This document shows positions 40,710-49,339 of a DNA stretch of 64,000 nucleotides, piece by piece. The position numbers and the translations under genes were made by a program. Position 1 is the first letter of the stretch. Each line of letters begins with the position of its first letter. This DNA is from Imperialibacter sp965651695 (GTDB lineage Bacteria; Bacteroidota; Bacteroidia; Cytophagales; Cyclobacteriaceae): the NCBI GenBank assembly GCA_965651695.1, contig CBFGTI010000008.1, positions 6,187-70,186 of the forward strand, given 5' to 3'. The notes beneath the pieces were generated by a model. It ran no database searches. It was not told the DNA's origin and saw only the letters and a program-made list of their open reading frames with translations.

Positions 40710-43490
40710 TCAATGAGCTTCCAGCCAGTTGTTGCCCACACCGGTTCCGACTTCCAAAGGTACATCAAGCGGAATGGCATTTTTCATATAATCCACCACT
40801 TTTTCTTTTACAAGATCCAGCTCATTTTCATAAACATCAAAAACCAATTCATCGTGCACCTGCATAATCATTTTGGTTTTTAAATTTTCGCTGACCAGCC
40901 AATCGTGAATTTGGATCATGGCCACCTTGATCATGTCGGCGGCACTCCCCTGTATTGGCGCATTGATGGCGTTGCGCTCTGCAAATCCGCGAAGTGTAAT
41001 GTTACGTGAGTTGATATCGCGGAGGTAACGGCGGCGGCCCAGGATGGTAGTTACGTACTCTTGCTCCCGGGCAATGTTCACCACGTTGTCCATATATCGC
41101 TTCACGGCCGGAAACTCGGCAAAGTAGGCATCGATTATATCTTTGGCTTCGGACCGCGAAATACCCAGGTTTTCGGCAAGGCCAAACGCCGAAATACCGT
41201 AGATAATACCAAAGTTGGCCGATTTTGCTATCCGCCGCATGTTTGAGTCTACCTGTTCCAGGGGTTTTTTGAATATCTTGCTGGCGGTGGTGGAGTGGAT
41301 GTCTCTGCCCGACCGGAACGCCTCTATCATACTTTCGTCTTTGGCAAAATCGGCCATTATGCGTAATTCTATCTGAGAGTAGTCGGCAGAAAGTATCTTG
41401 TAGCCTTCTTCCCTTGGAACAAATGCCTTGCGTATCTCCCGGCCTTTTTCGGTGCGTATCGGTATGTTTTGCAGGTTTGGATTGTTGGAGCTCAGCCGGC
41501 CTGTGGCGGCCACAGCCTGCCGGTAGTCGGTATGCACTCGGCCGTCAATTTTGCTTATCATCAGCGGCAGTGCGTCAACGTACGTCGACTTTAGCTTCTG
41601 ATACTCCCTGAACTCCAGAATTTTATTGGCAATAGGATGCTCGTTGGCAAGCTTCGACAGAATATCTTCGCCGGTGGCATACTGCCCGGTTTTCGTCTTT
41701 TTCGGGTTTTCGATCAGCCTGAGTTTTTCGAAAAGTATATCGCCCAGCTGCTTGGGCGACGCAATGTTGAAGGTGCCGCCTGCCATTTCGTAGATTTCCT
41801 TCTCTACTCTGCTGCTCTCCTTTTCCAGCTCTACCGACATCTCCTTCAAGGTGCCCGTGTCAATTTTTACACCTTCATACTCCATATACGACAGAACTCT
41901 CACCAGTGGCATTTCTACCTCCTGCAAGAGCTTTTGCATGCCCAGCTTGTCGATCTCAGGGGCAAGCGCATACTTTAGCTGCAGCGTGATGTCGGCATCT
42001 TCGGCGGCATACTCTTTTATAGCCTCAGGGTCGGCGTCTCTCATCGAGCCCTGCTTGCCGCCTTTTTTGCCGATAAGCGTTTCTATGGAAATGGGTGTGT
42101 AGTTAAGGTAGTTTTCGGCCAGCACATCCATATTATGCCGGGTGTCGGGGTCGATCAGGTAGTGTGCCAGCATGGTGTCGTACATCGGGCTACATACTTC
42201 TACACCATATTTTTTCAGCACCGTCATATCGTATTTGATGTTCTGGCCCACCTTGTTTATTGTTTGGCTTTCAAATACCCGTTTGAATTCGTGAACAATG
42301 CTTTTAGCCGCTTCGTAATCGGCAGGTACCGGCACGTAGTACGCTTCGCCGGGCACGTAAGCGAAAGACATACCCACGAGTTCAGCTTCAAACGAGTCGA
42401 TGTCGGTAGTTTCCGTGTCAAAGCACACCTCGTCCTGTAGCAGCAGGTGCTTAACAAGGCTTTCGCGAAGTTCGGGCGTGTCGATCAGGTGGTAGTCGTG
42501 CACTTCGGTGATTGAAGATTTTCTTACAGCCGGTTCTTGTATCTCTACCGTCACCTCCGTTTTCACCGAAACCTCAAACAGCGCCATCTGCCCACTATCG
42601 GCCGGTTTCTGCTCTCCAAAGATTCGCTTGGCAAGTGTGCGAAACTCCAGCTCGTTAAATATAGGTTTCAGCTTGGGTTCGTCGGGCCCTTTGTATCGTA
42701 GCTGCTCCTCGTCGAAATCAACGGGAACATCGCATTTAATAGTGGCCAGCTCTTTACTCATAATGCCCTGCTGCCCAAACTGTATCACATTCTCCTGCAG
42801 CTTGCCCTTTAGCTGACCCGCATTTGCCACAAGGTTTTCGACCGTGCCAAATTCCTTTAAGAGTTTGCAGGCCGTTTTGGCTCCTATGCCCGGAATGCCC
42901 GGAATGTTATCCACCGAATCGCCCATAAGCCCCAGCAGGTCGCGGATCTGGTCCACATTATCGATTTCATATTTGGCAAGCACCTCCGGCACGCCCATCA
43001 CCTCGTGCGAATTGCCCAGAAAGGCAGGCTTAAACAGGTATACGTGGTCATGCACCAGTTGCGCATAGTCTTTGTCGGGGGTCATCATATACACGGCGTG
43101 GCCTGCTTCGCTACCTTTTTTTGCAAAAGTGCCTATAATGTCGTCCGCTTCAAATCCGTCGAGTTCCAGCACCGGGATCTGGTAAGCATCGGCCAGTTTC
43201 TTAACCCACGGTATTGCTATCTGTATATCCTCCGGCTGCTCCTGCCGGTTTGCTTTGTAAGCCTCAAATTGCGTATGCCTGAAGGTTGGCGCGGCGGTAT
43301 CGAATGCGATGCCGATATGGGTCGGTTTTTCTTTGGTGATTATCTCGAGCAGCGTATTGGTAAAGCCCAAAATGGCGCCTGTGCTCATTCCTTTTGAATT
43401 GATTCTGGGGTTTTTGCTAAATGCGAAATGCGCCCGGTAAATAAGCGCCATGGCATCAAGCAGGAAAAGTTTTTTATCCGGTGTACTCAT
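40710..43490 (-). CDS. polA: DNA polymerase I
   Basis: The 926-residue enzyme fills gaps and removes RNA primers. Residues 1-290 are the 5' nuclease (LLDAMALIYRAHF, FEADDIIGTFAKKG, GDSVDNIPGIPGIGAKTA). Residues 340-530 are a 3'-5' exonuclease whose catalytic acids are kept (CFDTETTDIDSF, GQNIKYDMTVL, YAAEDADITLQL), so proofreading should be active. The polymerase domain has DYSQIELRIMADF, the O-helix RRIAKSANFGIIYG and the final VHDELVFDVYENE. It has no signal and is cytoplasmic. It begins 71 bases from the divergent small gene region at 43562. Confidence 0.98.
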   Translation of the reverse strand: MSTPDKKLFLLDAMALIYRAHFAFSKNPRINSKGMSTGAILGFTNTLLEIITKEKPTHIGIAFDTAAPTFRHTQFEAYKANRQEQPEDIQIAIPWVKKLADAYQIPVLELDGFEADDIIGTFAKKGSEAGHAVYMMTPDKDYAQLVHDHVYLFKPAFLGNSHEVMGVPEVLAKYEIDNVDQIRDLLGLMGDSVDNIPGIPGIGAKTACKLLKEFGTVENLVANAGQLKGKLQENVIQFGQQGIMSKELATIKCDVPVDFDEEQLRYKGPDEPKLKPIFNELEFRTLAKRIFGEQKPADSGQMALFEVSVKTEVTVEIQEPAVRKSSITEVHDYHLIDTPELRESLVKHLLLQDEVCFDTETTDIDSFEAELVGMSFAYVPGEAYYVPVPADYEAAKSIVHEFKRVFESQTINKVGQNIKYDMTVLKKYGVEVCSPMYDTMLAHYLIDPDTRHNMDVLAENYLNYTPISIETLIGKKGGKQGSMRDADPEAIKEYAAEDADITLQLKYALAPEIDKLGMQKLLQEVEMPLVRVLSYMEYEGVKIDTGTLKEMSVELEKESSRVEKEIYEMAGGTFNIASPKQLGDILFEKLRLIENPKKTKTGQYATGEDILSKLANEHPIANKILEFREYQKLKSTYVDALPLMISKIDGRVHTDYRQAVAATGRLSSNNPNLQNIPIRTEKGREIRKAFVPREEGYKILSADYSQIELRIMADFAKDESMIEAFRSGRDIHSTTASKIFKKPLEQVDSNMRRIAKSANFGIIYGISAFGLAENLGISRSEAKDIIDAYFAEFPAVKRYMDNVVNIAREQEYVTTILGRRRYLRDINSRNITLRGFAERNAINAPIQGSAADMIKVAMIQIHDWLVSENLKTKMIMQVHDELVFDVYENELDLVKEKVVDYMKNAIPLDVPLEVGTGVGNNWLEAH

Positions 43491-43628
43491 GAACGTAAAG
43501 GTAAAAAAAATGCTAACCGAAACGAGCGGGCAGTTAGGCGCGATGGACCATTTTCGTAAAAGTGGTTAATGAAAAAAATTTCGCTGCACCACCAACCATT
43601 TTGGGCTGCGTGTGTCTTTTCAGTCGGT

Positions 43629-43778
43629 ATGAGAAAACAACGATATTTTTTGCTTTTGGTGGGGCTGCTGGTTGCTTTAGTCTGTTTTCTGGTGTCGTTC
43701 GAATCGACAACGAACTACGAAGAAAACAGCGCTGTAAGCTACCAACCCGACATTGCGAAAGAACTGCGCTACCCCTGA
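43629..43778 (+). CDS. Small membrane protein of unknown function
   Basis: The ATG at 43629 gives 49 residues: MRKQRYFL, a membrane helix LLVGLLVALVCFLVSF, and a polar tail ending DIAKELRYP. An upstream in-frame ATG at 43569 would add 20 residues without membrane character. It could also be a signal-anchored short peptide. The short frame and lack of homologues that I can recall leave this uncertain; the topology looks deliberate. Confidence 0.45.
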   Translation: MRKQRYFLLLVGLLVALVCFLVSFESTTNYEENSAVSYQPDIAKELRYP

Positions 43779-43872
43779 GCCGGTGGCATGCTGTTTTTGT
43801 TAAAAAGTGCAAAATTCTTCATTCTGGCATCACTTTTGAACCTCAGTAGATGGAAATCAGACGGAGGAAAAG

Positions 43873-44439
43873 ATGAAGAATGTAGTTAAGTTCAGTTTGC
43901 TGGCCCTGCTTATTGTATCTGTGCCGGCACTGGCGCAAAACGATACAGGCAAAGACAGGAAAGCAGAACGAAAAGAGCGCCGGCTGGCAAAGCAGGCGGA
44001 GAAGAAGGCCGAAATGGAGCAGCTTTACAACCTGGTAACTAACAAGTCGTTCGTAATAGATGCCGACTTTTTGTACGACCGCTACAACCGGCAACGCATT
44101 GCCACCAATCACAATTATGTGGCTATACAAGGCGACCGCATTGTGCTGCAAACCGCTTCACCAATGGGTTTTGGCTACAACGGCATGGGTGGCGTAACGG
44201 TGGTTGGCAAAATCCTCGATTACGAGATTAAGAAGGATAGAAAGGGGCAAAGCATATTTGTGACGGCCCAAATGACATCCGATTATGCAGGGCCCGGAAC
44301 CGTTTTCATTAGAATTAACGGTAAGGACAATGCGTCGGCACGGTTTTACGGCCCATGGGGTCGCGGCATAGAATTTTCAGGCAATGTGGAAATTCCTGAA
44401 AAATCATTTAGGTATCAGGGGCAAACGGTTCCATTGTAG
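43873..44439 (+). CDS. DUF4251 secreted protein
   Basis: The 188-residue protein has a signal peptide (KFSLLALLIVSVPALA), then a very basic helical linker (DRKAERKERRLAKQAEKK) and a DUF4251 domain with FVIDADFLYDR, HNYVAIQGDRIVLQ, the Gly-rich GFGYNGMGGVTVVG and ISARF-like NASARFYGPWGRGIEFSG. DUF4251 proteins are common in Bacteroidota, exported, and without known function. It is closed by a terminator at 44464. Confidence 0.9.
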   Translation: MKNVVKFSLLALLIVSVPALAQNDTGKDRKAERKERRLAKQAEKKAEMEQLYNLVTNKSFVIDADFLYDRYNRQRIATNHNYVAIQGDRIVLQTASPMGFGYNGMGGVTVVGKILDYEIKKDRKGQSIFVTAQMTSDYAGPGTVFIRINGKDNASARFYGPWGRGIEFSGNVEIPEKSFRYQGQTVPL

Positions 44440-44463
44440 CCGCCGCCTTCAACATACCCGGGT

Positions 44464-44493
44464 AAGCTCACTGCACAGCAGCGAGCTTTTTTT
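44464..44493 (+). terminator. Hairpin terminator after the DUF4251 gene
   Basis: AAGCTC (44464-44469) pairs with GAGCTT (44483-44488), and seven T residues run on from the stem. It starts 25 bases after the stop codon. Confidence 0.7.
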
Positions 44494-44582
44494 GTTGTGC
44501 AGCATCTTATATAATGCCTTTGGTGTAACCGCGCTTCTTTTATTCAAACTTTAGCGTAAAATTCAGGGCCAAATGATTTTTT

Positions 44583-46934
44583 ATGATAAGGATTCCTCTC
44601 TTTGCCCTGCTACTTTTGACTTTTGGTCTTTACGGCCAGTCGCAGCTTACTATTCCGCAAATCATGCAAGGCCAGGACTACACCGGCTACTGGCCCGACG
44701 ACGCCTGGTGGTCGGAAGACGGGCAGACAGTTTATTTTAATTGGAACCCTGAAAAAAACCCGGCCGACTCGCTCTATAAATTTGCGCTGGGGTCGGCGAA
44801 ACCGGCTAAAGTGCCACTTCGCGAAAAACAGGGCCTCACCGGGAGAAGGGGCAGCTATAACGCTACGAAAACCCTGAAGCTTTATGAGAAAGACGGCGAT
44901 GTTTTTCTGCTTGAGTTGAAGACTGGCAAAACCCGGCAGGTGACCAACACCACTGGAAGGGAGGCTAATGCCTATTTTGGGCCCGGCGAAAAAAGCATTC
45001 ATTTTACTTACGACAACAACCTGATGGCATGGGACATTGCCACCGGAGCGCTCGCCCAGCTTACGGACTTTCGGGCGGGCACCGAAAAAAAAGAGAAAAG
45101 ATCGAGCGAGCAGGACGAATGGCTTAAACGAGACCAACTGGAGCTTTCGGAAATAATCAGGCAAAAAGCAGAAGAGGAAAAGCTGCAAAAGGCAATCAAC
45201 AAGGCGCAACAGCCAAGCCGCCCGCAGATCATTTACCTTGAGGGGAAGAGTGTGTCGGACATTAGGATGAGTCCCGACGGCACGCTCATTTCTTATGTGC
45301 TATTTAAAGCCGCAGACAATACCACCAACACCATGGTGCCTGCTTTTGTAACCGAGTCGGGATATACAGAGCCTATAAACACCCGCACCAAGGTAGGCTC
45401 GGAGCTTTCGAGCCGGGAAGTATGGCTCTACAGGCCCGACCTTGAGAAAAAAGTGAAGGTAAAAAGCGACGACCTGCTGGGGATAAAAGACAAACCGGAC
45501 TACTATAAAGACTATCCGAAGCTTGCAAATAGTGAAGAAAAAGAACGTGATGTTTTTACATTTGGGCCGTTTTGGTCGGACGATGGCAAAACAGCAGTGA
45601 TGGTGCACCGCTCGGGCGACAATAAAGACAGGTGGATTACGAAACTAAATATCAACGACGGCAGCAATACTTTGCTGGATCGCCAACGCGACGAGGCGTG
45701 GGTAGGAGGGCCGGGAGTTGGCTGGTCGATGTATTCGCCCGGGGATATCGGTTGGTTGCCCGATAACAAGCATATCTGGTTTCAGTCGGAGGAGTCGGGC
45801 TATTCTCACCTTTATACCCTCAATGTGGAGACAGGCAAAAAAAGTGCATTGACCTCCGGTGCTTACGAGGTATACGACGCCTTTCTTTCCAGCGATAAGA
45901 AGTTCTTCTACTTCAGCAGCAACGAAGGTGATGCCGGACAGCGGCACTTTTACAAAATGCCTGTTGGGGGTGGTAAAGCAACGAAGATCACCTCGATGGA
46001 AGGTAGCAACAACGTTGCCCTGTCGCCCGACGAAAAGAACCTGGCCATTTTGTTTTCAGCTGCCAACAAGCCCTGGGAACTGTATGTAATGCCCAACAAG
46101 GCCGGAGCTGCTGCAAAGCAGGTAACGCAATCGACCTCAGAAGAATTTAAAGCATATAGCTGGCGCACACCTGAGTTTATCACCTTTACGGCGCGGGACG
46201 GCGCATCTGTGCCTGCCAGGCTCTATAAGCCTGAAAATGTAGAAGCAAACGGCCCGGCGGTGATTTTCGTGCATGGAGCGGGGTACCTGCAAAACGCTCA
46301 CAAATGGTGGAGCAGCTATTTCAGAGAATACATGTTTCACAATTTTCTGGTAGACAACGGCTACACCGTGCTCGACATCGACTACCGGGCAAGTGCAGGC
46401 TACGGGCGTGATTGGCGTACTGCCATTTACCGGCATATGGGTGGTTGGGATCTTTCCGACAATGTAGACGGCGCTAAGTACCTGGTGGAGCAGCATGGTG
46501 TTTCGAAAGACAAAATCGGTATCTATGGCGGCTCGTATGGTGGCTTTATTACCCTGATGGCGCTGTTTACTGAGCCGGATGTGTTTGCAGCCGGCGCAGC
46601 ACTGCGGTCGGTTACCGACTGGGCCCACTATAACCACGGCTATACCTCCAATATACTGAACACGCCGGTGCTCGATAGCCTGGCCTATAGGCGCTCTTCA
46701 CCCATTTATTACGCTGAAAACCTGAACAAACCGTTGCTGATCGCCCACGGAATGGTAGACACCAACGTACATTTTCAGGATGTGGTGCGGCTTGCTCAGC
46801 GGTTGATCGAACTGGGCAAAAAGGATTGGGAGATGGCCGTGTACCCGGTGGAGAACCATGGTTTTACCGAGGCCTCAAGCTGGGCCGACGAGTACCGGCG
46901 GATATTCGAGCTGTTTGAAAAGCATTTGAACTAG
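44583..46934 (+). CDS. S9 family prolyl oligopeptidase/dipeptidyl peptidase, secreted
   Basis: A signal peptide (RIPLFALLLLTFGLYG) precedes an N-terminal beta-propeller (blades such as DDAWWSEDGQTVYFNW, FGPFWSDDGKTAVMVH, LSPDEKNLAILFS) and a C-terminal alpha/beta-hydrolase from about residue 550. The catalytic triad is visible: Ser651 in GGSYGG, Asp726 in GMVDTN and His759 in VENHGF. The 783-residue size and the propeller-first order match dipeptidyl peptidase IV/S9 enzymes used by Bacteroidota to digest peptides outside the cytoplasm. The loop rich in Lys/Glu near residues 170-200 is an unusual charged insertion. It converges with the SLC13 gene with one base between stops. Confidence 0.94.
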   Translation: MIRIPLFALLLLTFGLYGQSQLTIPQIMQGQDYTGYWPDDAWWSEDGQTVYFNWNPEKNPADSLYKFALGSAKPAKVPLREKQGLTGRRGSYNATKTLKLYEKDGDVFLLELKTGKTRQVTNTTGREANAYFGPGEKSIHFTYDNNLMAWDIATGALAQLTDFRAGTEKKEKRSSEQDEWLKRDQLELSEIIRQKAEEEKLQKAINKAQQPSRPQIIYLEGKSVSDIRMSPDGTLISYVLFKAADNTTNTMVPAFVTESGYTEPINTRTKVGSELSSREVWLYRPDLEKKVKVKSDDLLGIKDKPDYYKDYPKLANSEEKERDVFTFGPFWSDDGKTAVMVHRSGDNKDRWITKLNINDGSNTLLDRQRDEAWVGGPGVGWSMYSPGDIGWLPDNKHIWFQSEESGYSHLYTLNVETGKKSALTSGAYEVYDAFLSSDKKFFYFSSNEGDAGQRHFYKMPVGGGKATKITSMEGSNNVALSPDEKNLAILFSAANKPWELYVMPNKAGAAAKQVTQSTSEEFKAYSWRTPEFITFTARDGASVPARLYKPENVEANGPAVIFVHGAGYLQNAHKWWSSYFREYMFHNFLVDNGYTVLDIDYRASAGYGRDWRTAIYRHMGGWDLSDNVDGAKYLVEQHGVSKDKIGIYGGSYGGFITLMALFTEPDVFAAGAALRSVTDWAHYNHGYTSNILNTPVLDSLAYRRSSPIYYAENLNKPLLIAHGMVDTNVHFQDVVRLAQRLIELGKKDWEMAVYPVENHGFTEASSWADEYRRIFELFEKHLN

Positions 46935-46935
46935 C

Positions 46936-48729
46936 CTAAAAGGGAAAAATAATGGGTATGAGCAAGCTTGCCAGCAACCAAAAAAGGAGTGCGAGCGGCC
47001 ACCCCACTTTGAAGTAGTCGGTAAACTTATAGCTGCCGGCGCTGTACACCATGGTATTGGTTTGGTAGCCAACGGGTGTCATAAAGCTGGCTGACGCAGC
47101 AAACGTAACCGCCATGAGAAAGGGCGTAGCGCTAAGGCCCAACGATTGTGCTGTGGCAATGGCAATGGGTGCGAGCAGTGCGGCAGTAGCGTTGTTCGAC
47201 ATCATTTCGGTAAGCAGCATGGTAACAAGGTAAAGACCGGAAATAATGGCAACAGGCCCCAGCTCGCCGAGCGAATCAATGAGTGTGCTGGCGATAACAG
47301 CCGCCAGGCCGCTTTTTTGCATGGCTACTCCCAGGCTAAGGGCGCCTGCCAGCAGAAAGATCACCTTCCACTCTATGGCTTTGTACAGCTCCTTCATGGT
47401 GATGGTTTTGGAGATTACCAGCACCACGGCACCGCCAATGGCACCGACCATTATGTCGACAATATTGAGTGCGGCGAGGGTGACAATACCGGCTATTGTA
47501 GCCAGAACAAAAAAGAAACGCTTCTTTTTGAAATCGACCAGGCCTTCTTCAGAAAGGATGATAAAGGGGCTCTCCTGTGAGGTTTCCTGCTTTTTCAGTT
47601 CGGTTAGGTGGTGGGTTTTAATTTCTGCCAGCACCACGTCACCGGCTTTTAGCGGCACGTCGTGAAGATGCTCGTGAAGTACTTCTTCCCTGTGGCGTAT
47701 GGCCAGCGGAACAGCCCGGTAGCTTCTACGGAAGTCAATCTGCCGAAGTGTTTTGCCTTCGAACGTCGATTGTGAGGTAATTACAAGCTCTACCAGCGTC
47801 ATGCCATCGCGGTTGAATCTCTCCTCGCCGACCTTTAGCTCCGACTGCGGCTGAATTTTTACCATGTCTTTCAGGCCCTTGATCTTATCAAGGTTGCAGC
47901 GCACCTTTAGCACGTCGTCGGCCAGCAGCACCATGTCGCCGGGAGGAAGGTCGTATTTCTGCCCGTTTCTTCTCACCTCAAGTATGTCCATCTCCAGCTC
48001 TTTCACCAGCGGGCTGTCCATAATGCGCTGGCCTGTAAAGGCGCCGTTGGCCTGCAGCTGTATTTCGGTGAGGAAATCGCGAAGGGAAGCGGCATTTTTC
48101 AGCCCGTTGGCCACCGACCGGTTGGGAAGAAGCTTAAAGCCTATAAAAGCCATGTAGAGGGTGCCGACAATGAGAAATATGACACCGAGGGGGCTCATTT
48201 CGAACATGGAGAACCCGGGAAGACCGTTTTTTAGCGCCACGCCCGACACCACAATATTGGTGGAGGTACCAATGAGTGAACACACACCACCGAAGATTGA
48301 CGCAAAAGAGATGGGAATCAAAAGCTTAGATGGGCTAATGTGCGTAACATTGGCAATATGCACGGCAACCGGTATAAACACAGCGACTACCGGCGTGTTG
48401 TTGATGAATGCTGAAATGCCGCCAATAACCAGAATAAGGGTGAGCATGCCCAGGAAAAAATTTTGGCGGAATATGTTGGAAAGGAAAGGTGCAATTACCT
48501 GCAGGGCCCCGGTGTTCATCAGAGCGGCGCTAAGCACAAACATGAATGCAACCGTAATTGTGGCAGGGTTGGCAAAACCCGACACACCTTCTTCCGGAGT
48601 GATAACCCCCAACAATACCAGGCTTACCAGAATAAGTAGTGCTACAACGTCAATGGAAAAATACTCGGTGATGAAAAGCACTACGGCTATTACAATCACT
48701 CCCAATACAACAAGGGCTTCGGCGCTCAT
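46936..48729 (-). CDS. SLC13-family permease with two TrkA-C domains
   Basis: The 597-residue inner-membrane protein has two halves of several helices each, with the family blocks NNTPVVAVFIPVAVHIA and MSNNATAALLAPIAIATAQ, where the NNT/NNA hairpins bind sodium and the anion. Between them (about residues 205-375) are two TrkA-C/RCK-type domains (ILEVRRNGQKYDLPPGD and the following LRQIDFRRSYRAVPLAI). Proteins of this type carry sulfate or other divalent anions. The Rrf2 gene lies 73 bases upstream on the same strand, so a sulfate- or sulfur-linked unit is likely, but the substrate is inferred. Confidence 0.88.
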   Translation of the reverse strand: MSAEALVVLGVIVIAVVLFITEYFSIDVVALLILVSLVLLGVITPEEGVSGFANPATITVAFMFVLSAALMNTGALQVIAPFLSNIFRQNFFLGMLTLILVIGGISAFINNTPVVAVFIPVAVHIANVTHISPSKLLIPISFASIFGGVCSLIGTSTNIVVSGVALKNGLPGFSMFEMSPLGVIFLIVGTLYMAFIGFKLLPNRSVANGLKNAASLRDFLTEIQLQANGAFTGQRIMDSPLVKELEMDILEVRRNGQKYDLPPGDMVLLADDVLKVRCNLDKIKGLKDMVKIQPQSELKVGEERFNRDGMTLVELVITSQSTFEGKTLRQIDFRRSYRAVPLAIRHREEVLHEHLHDVPLKAGDVVLAEIKTHHLTELKKQETSQESPFIILSEEGLVDFKKKRFFFVLATIAGIVTLAALNIVDIMVGAIGGAVVLVISKTITMKELYKAIEWKVIFLLAGALSLGVAMQKSGLAAVIASTLIDSLGELGPVAIISGLYLVTMLLTEMMSNNATAALLAPIAIATAQSLGLSATPFLMAVTFAASASFMTPVGYQTNTMVYSAGSYKFTDYFKVGWPLALLFWLLASLLIPIIFPF

Positions 48730-48802
48730 AGGTAGAATTGAGGCGCCAAATTATAAAAATCTATAAACTATACCAATTTAGTAGACTAATTGTATTGTTA
48801 TT

Positions 48803-49237
48803 CTAACCTCGCGAAAGGAATTCTTCCTTTTTGAGGATCGACGCCAGTGTGTTCTCTTTCAGGATTCTGACCGTTTCGTTTCTCACGGCCATAAATACAT
48901 CCCTGATACCACACGTTTCTTCATCCTTACACTCGTCGCATTTTTGATAATACTTGTAGGTTACGCACGGTAGTAACGCAATGGGCCCGTCGAACAGCCT
49001 CATAATGTCGGCAATATTTACTTCGCCGGGGTTCCTCAACAGGTAGTACCCGCCTCCCTTGCCTTTTTTGCTTGCCAGTATGCCTGCGTTTTTCAAATCG
49101 AGCAGTATCGACTCCAAAAATTTCTGAGGTATGTTTTCCTTTTCTGAAATGGTACTTATAAGCACCGGCCCCTGTTCGTATTTGTGCGCAAGGTGAACCA
49201 GTGCATTTAAAGCATACTTGGTTTTCTTAGAAATCAT
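48803..49237 (-). CDS. Rrf2 family transcriptional regulator with four clustered cysteines
   Basis: The 144-residue protein has the Rrf2 winged helix (KYALNALVHLAHKY, IPQKFLESILLDLKNAGIL, KGKGGGYYLLR). C-terminal to it are Cys91, Cys100, Cys103 and Cys109. IscR/NsrR-type regulators hold an iron-sulfur cluster with three cysteines here, while CymR has none, so a cluster- or metal-binding sensor is likely. It probably controls itself and the SLC13 gene downstream. Its own promoter candidate is at 49259-49266. Confidence 0.93.
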   Translation of the reverse strand: MISKKTKYALNALVHLAHKYEQGPVLISTISEKENIPQKFLESILLDLKNAGILASKKGKGGGYYLLRNPGEVNIADIMRLFDGPIALLPCVTYKYYQKCDECKDEETCGIRDVFMAVRNETVRILKENTLASILKKEEFLSRG

Positions 49238-49258
49238 TACTGAACGTTAGCGTCGGCG

Positions 49259-49266
49259 CAAATATA
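49259..49266 (-). promoter_or_regulatory. Candidate -7 element of the rrf2 promoter
   Basis: On the minus strand the octamer reads TATATTTG, an exact match to TAnnTTTG, 21 bases before the rrf2 ATG. TTATGTG about 17 bases farther upstream may serve as the -33 region. The position would leave a short leader. Confidence 0.45.
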
Positions 49267-49339
49267 AGTATTACTACACATAAGCTTATTTGCCCGCCAA
49301 AACCCAGCACCAATTTGGCGCCGGGTATGGGCAAAGCCC

